From Trachythela sp. YZ-2020 (Eukaryota; Cnidaria; Anthozoa; Malacalcyonacea; Clavulariidae): a DNA stretch of 64,000 bases. The stretch is from positions 992,001 through 1,056,000 of the forward strand of contig JADLSH010000193.1 in the NCBI GenBank assembly GCA_016169945.1, in the 5' to 3' direction. The translations under genes and the position numbers were made by a program. Below the pieces are notes generated by a model that saw only the letters and a list, made by a program, of their open reading frames with translations, did no database searches and was not told the origin of the DNA. This document shows positions 62,939 through 64,000 of this stretch, one piece after another; position 1 is the first letter of the stretch; the number at the start of each line of letters is the position of its first letter.

Positions 62939-63263
62939 CCTAGTAAATGCCGACTACCTTGCGTGACGTCAGAAAATGGGCTAGACCCAGGCTCTTTTTG
63001 GTTAGAAAATACGACGGCCAAGGTCCATCGAAAGCTAAGTTCAAAACGCCATAAAAATCGAACGATTTGACCAAATTAAAAAGATTTTTCACGGATATAG
63101 TAGAAATGATGCCAAGATTTGATAAAGGCAAAAAAAAAATTTGGGGTGAGGTGCACTTTAACCACAACACATGATAGAGCTATCCAGTATAAATAATATT
63201 ATTTTTTATTTAAAATGTATTTAGATCGGTGCCTGCCCCCAGTACTTAACATTTCAGCCTTCT

Positions 63264-63443
63264 TTGGACATGGTTGTCTGCTGCAGTTGCTTAACTCAGT
63301 CGAGTTTCCGAGTTCACTACAGTTACGACCTCCGCACTTTAGTTCAGGATTATCACAAGTACGTCGCCATAATATTTCTACTCCCTCACCGCACGAAACA
63401 TTACATTGGATACCCAAACTCCATAACCAAACTCCACCGTTAA
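63264..63443 (-). pseudogene. TSP1 module 2-type exon of the fifth copy
   Basis: 180 bp with a 3-base in-frame insertion (E-I-L-W-R-R-T instead of E-I-W-R-R). It stays open and has all six cysteines, but the donor is AGAAG instead of GTAAG, as in the 47-kb copy. The lost donor therefore predates the duplication. Confidence 0.75.
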
Positions 63444-63490
63444 CTATAAATATATTTGTTCTCAGCTGCGACTGTAAAATTTAAAAAAAG

Positions 63491-63790
63491 GTTCAAATTG
63501 AAAATACTTATTTCTTCACTGATGGTGTGATGGGCTGACTTATAAAACTACTAGATTTTACCTGCAACACTTGTGCTAATAAAAAATATTTGCTAAGATT
63601 AGTACAGTATCACCACCATTAATAAAACTAGGTTCAAATTGAAAATACTTATTTCTTCACTGATGGCGTGATGGGCTGACTTATACAGTAAAACTACTAG
63701 ATTTTACCTGCAACATTTGTGCTAATAAAAATATTTGCTAAGATTAGTACAGTACCACCACCATTAATAAAACTAATGACCACCATCGTA
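63491..63790. repeat. Tandem duplication carrying a second, headless signal-peptide exon
   Basis: GGTTCAAATTGAAAATACTT starts two units (63491 and 63631). The first unit has the signal-peptide exon without its ATG end (63562-63628); the second has it complete. Confidence 0.8.
63708..63786 (-). CDS. Signal-peptide exon of the fifth copy
   Basis: 79 bp, identical in sense to 47670-47748 (M-V-V-I-S-F-I-N-G-G-G then TVLILANIFISTNVA), with a gtaaaa donor. Upstream sequence runs to the window end and matches 47750-47970. Confidence 0.65.
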
Positions 63791-64000
63791 AATTCTTCAT
63801 AAATCACTACGGAGCTTGCTTATGATCAATGAAGTCTCGTTAAACCGCGTTAGCCAGTTTTTATCTTGCTCGTGTGTACGGCAAACACGGTTTTTTCGAT
63901 CAATTTTCCTTGACAAGTTTTACGAGTCTGTGTATTAACGACACAAGTGTTCATGTTTACAGTGGCAATGGCCGCTCGACTAGATCGAAAATAAGTGTGC

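Overview
The window is animal nuclear DNA: AT-rich, intron-rich, with short exons that carry GT/AG borders and a dense, nested load of transposable elements. Fz/Kringle/TSP1 ectodomain genes together with Gypsy, LINE, Penelope-like, hAT, Harbinger and tRNA-SINE repeats suggest a marine invertebrate. A cnidarian is my best guess, by inference only, because no species-specific gene was recognised.

The host content is one expanded receptor locus (about 9.8-64 kb). I reconstructed it exon by exon, by splice signals and reading phase. The ancestral order is signal peptide - very short exon - Frizzled-like cysteine-rich domain (CRD) - 12-codon linker exon - Kringle - two or three TSP1 modules - transmembrane exon - short cytoplasmic tail. 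The Fz-then-Kringle order is that of ROR receptors, but no kinase is present. The tails instead carry tyrosines in SH2-docking contexts (YEEI, YGSM, YxN, YxxM). Gene A (9780-20477, minus) and gene B (21003-41361, minus) are nearly complete. Gene C (44559-47748, minus) keeps only signal peptide, two TSP1 and a shortened tail. Gene D (53064-62529, plus) is a mirror copy of the 5' half of gene B with damaged splice sites. A fifth fragment (62.7-64.0 kb, minus) is a direct copy of 47.0-47.97 kb and runs off the window end.

The introns are full of mobile DNA. A LINE lies at 13.0-15.7 kb. A fold-back element with a nested hAT MITE lies at 16.7-18.6 kb. A Gypsy LTR element with identical LTRs lies at 24.96-29.42 kb. 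A 5.4-kb relative of the fold-back element lies at 31.56-36.99 kb; it has 0.5-kb terminal inverted repeats, 6-bp target duplications, an array of about 92-bp hairpin units, and two divergent decayed genes (zinc-finger/acidic and a large uncharacterised protein). A 24-bp minisatellite sits in the first intron of both B and D. Several MITE families and at least two SINE families recur.

The first 9.7 kb holds no gene of the family. It has a 151-aa ORF that is 28 percent cysteine, two Penelope-like fragments, a tRNA(Ala)-like hairpin, a possible proline-rich terminal exon, and MITE/SINE copies.

The most interesting points are the kinase-less Fz-Kringle-TSP1 family with swappable phosphotyrosine tails, the mirror-image B/D duplication with reciprocal CRD decay, and the hairpin-array transposon, whose termini and target duplications resemble Polintons although its genes do not.
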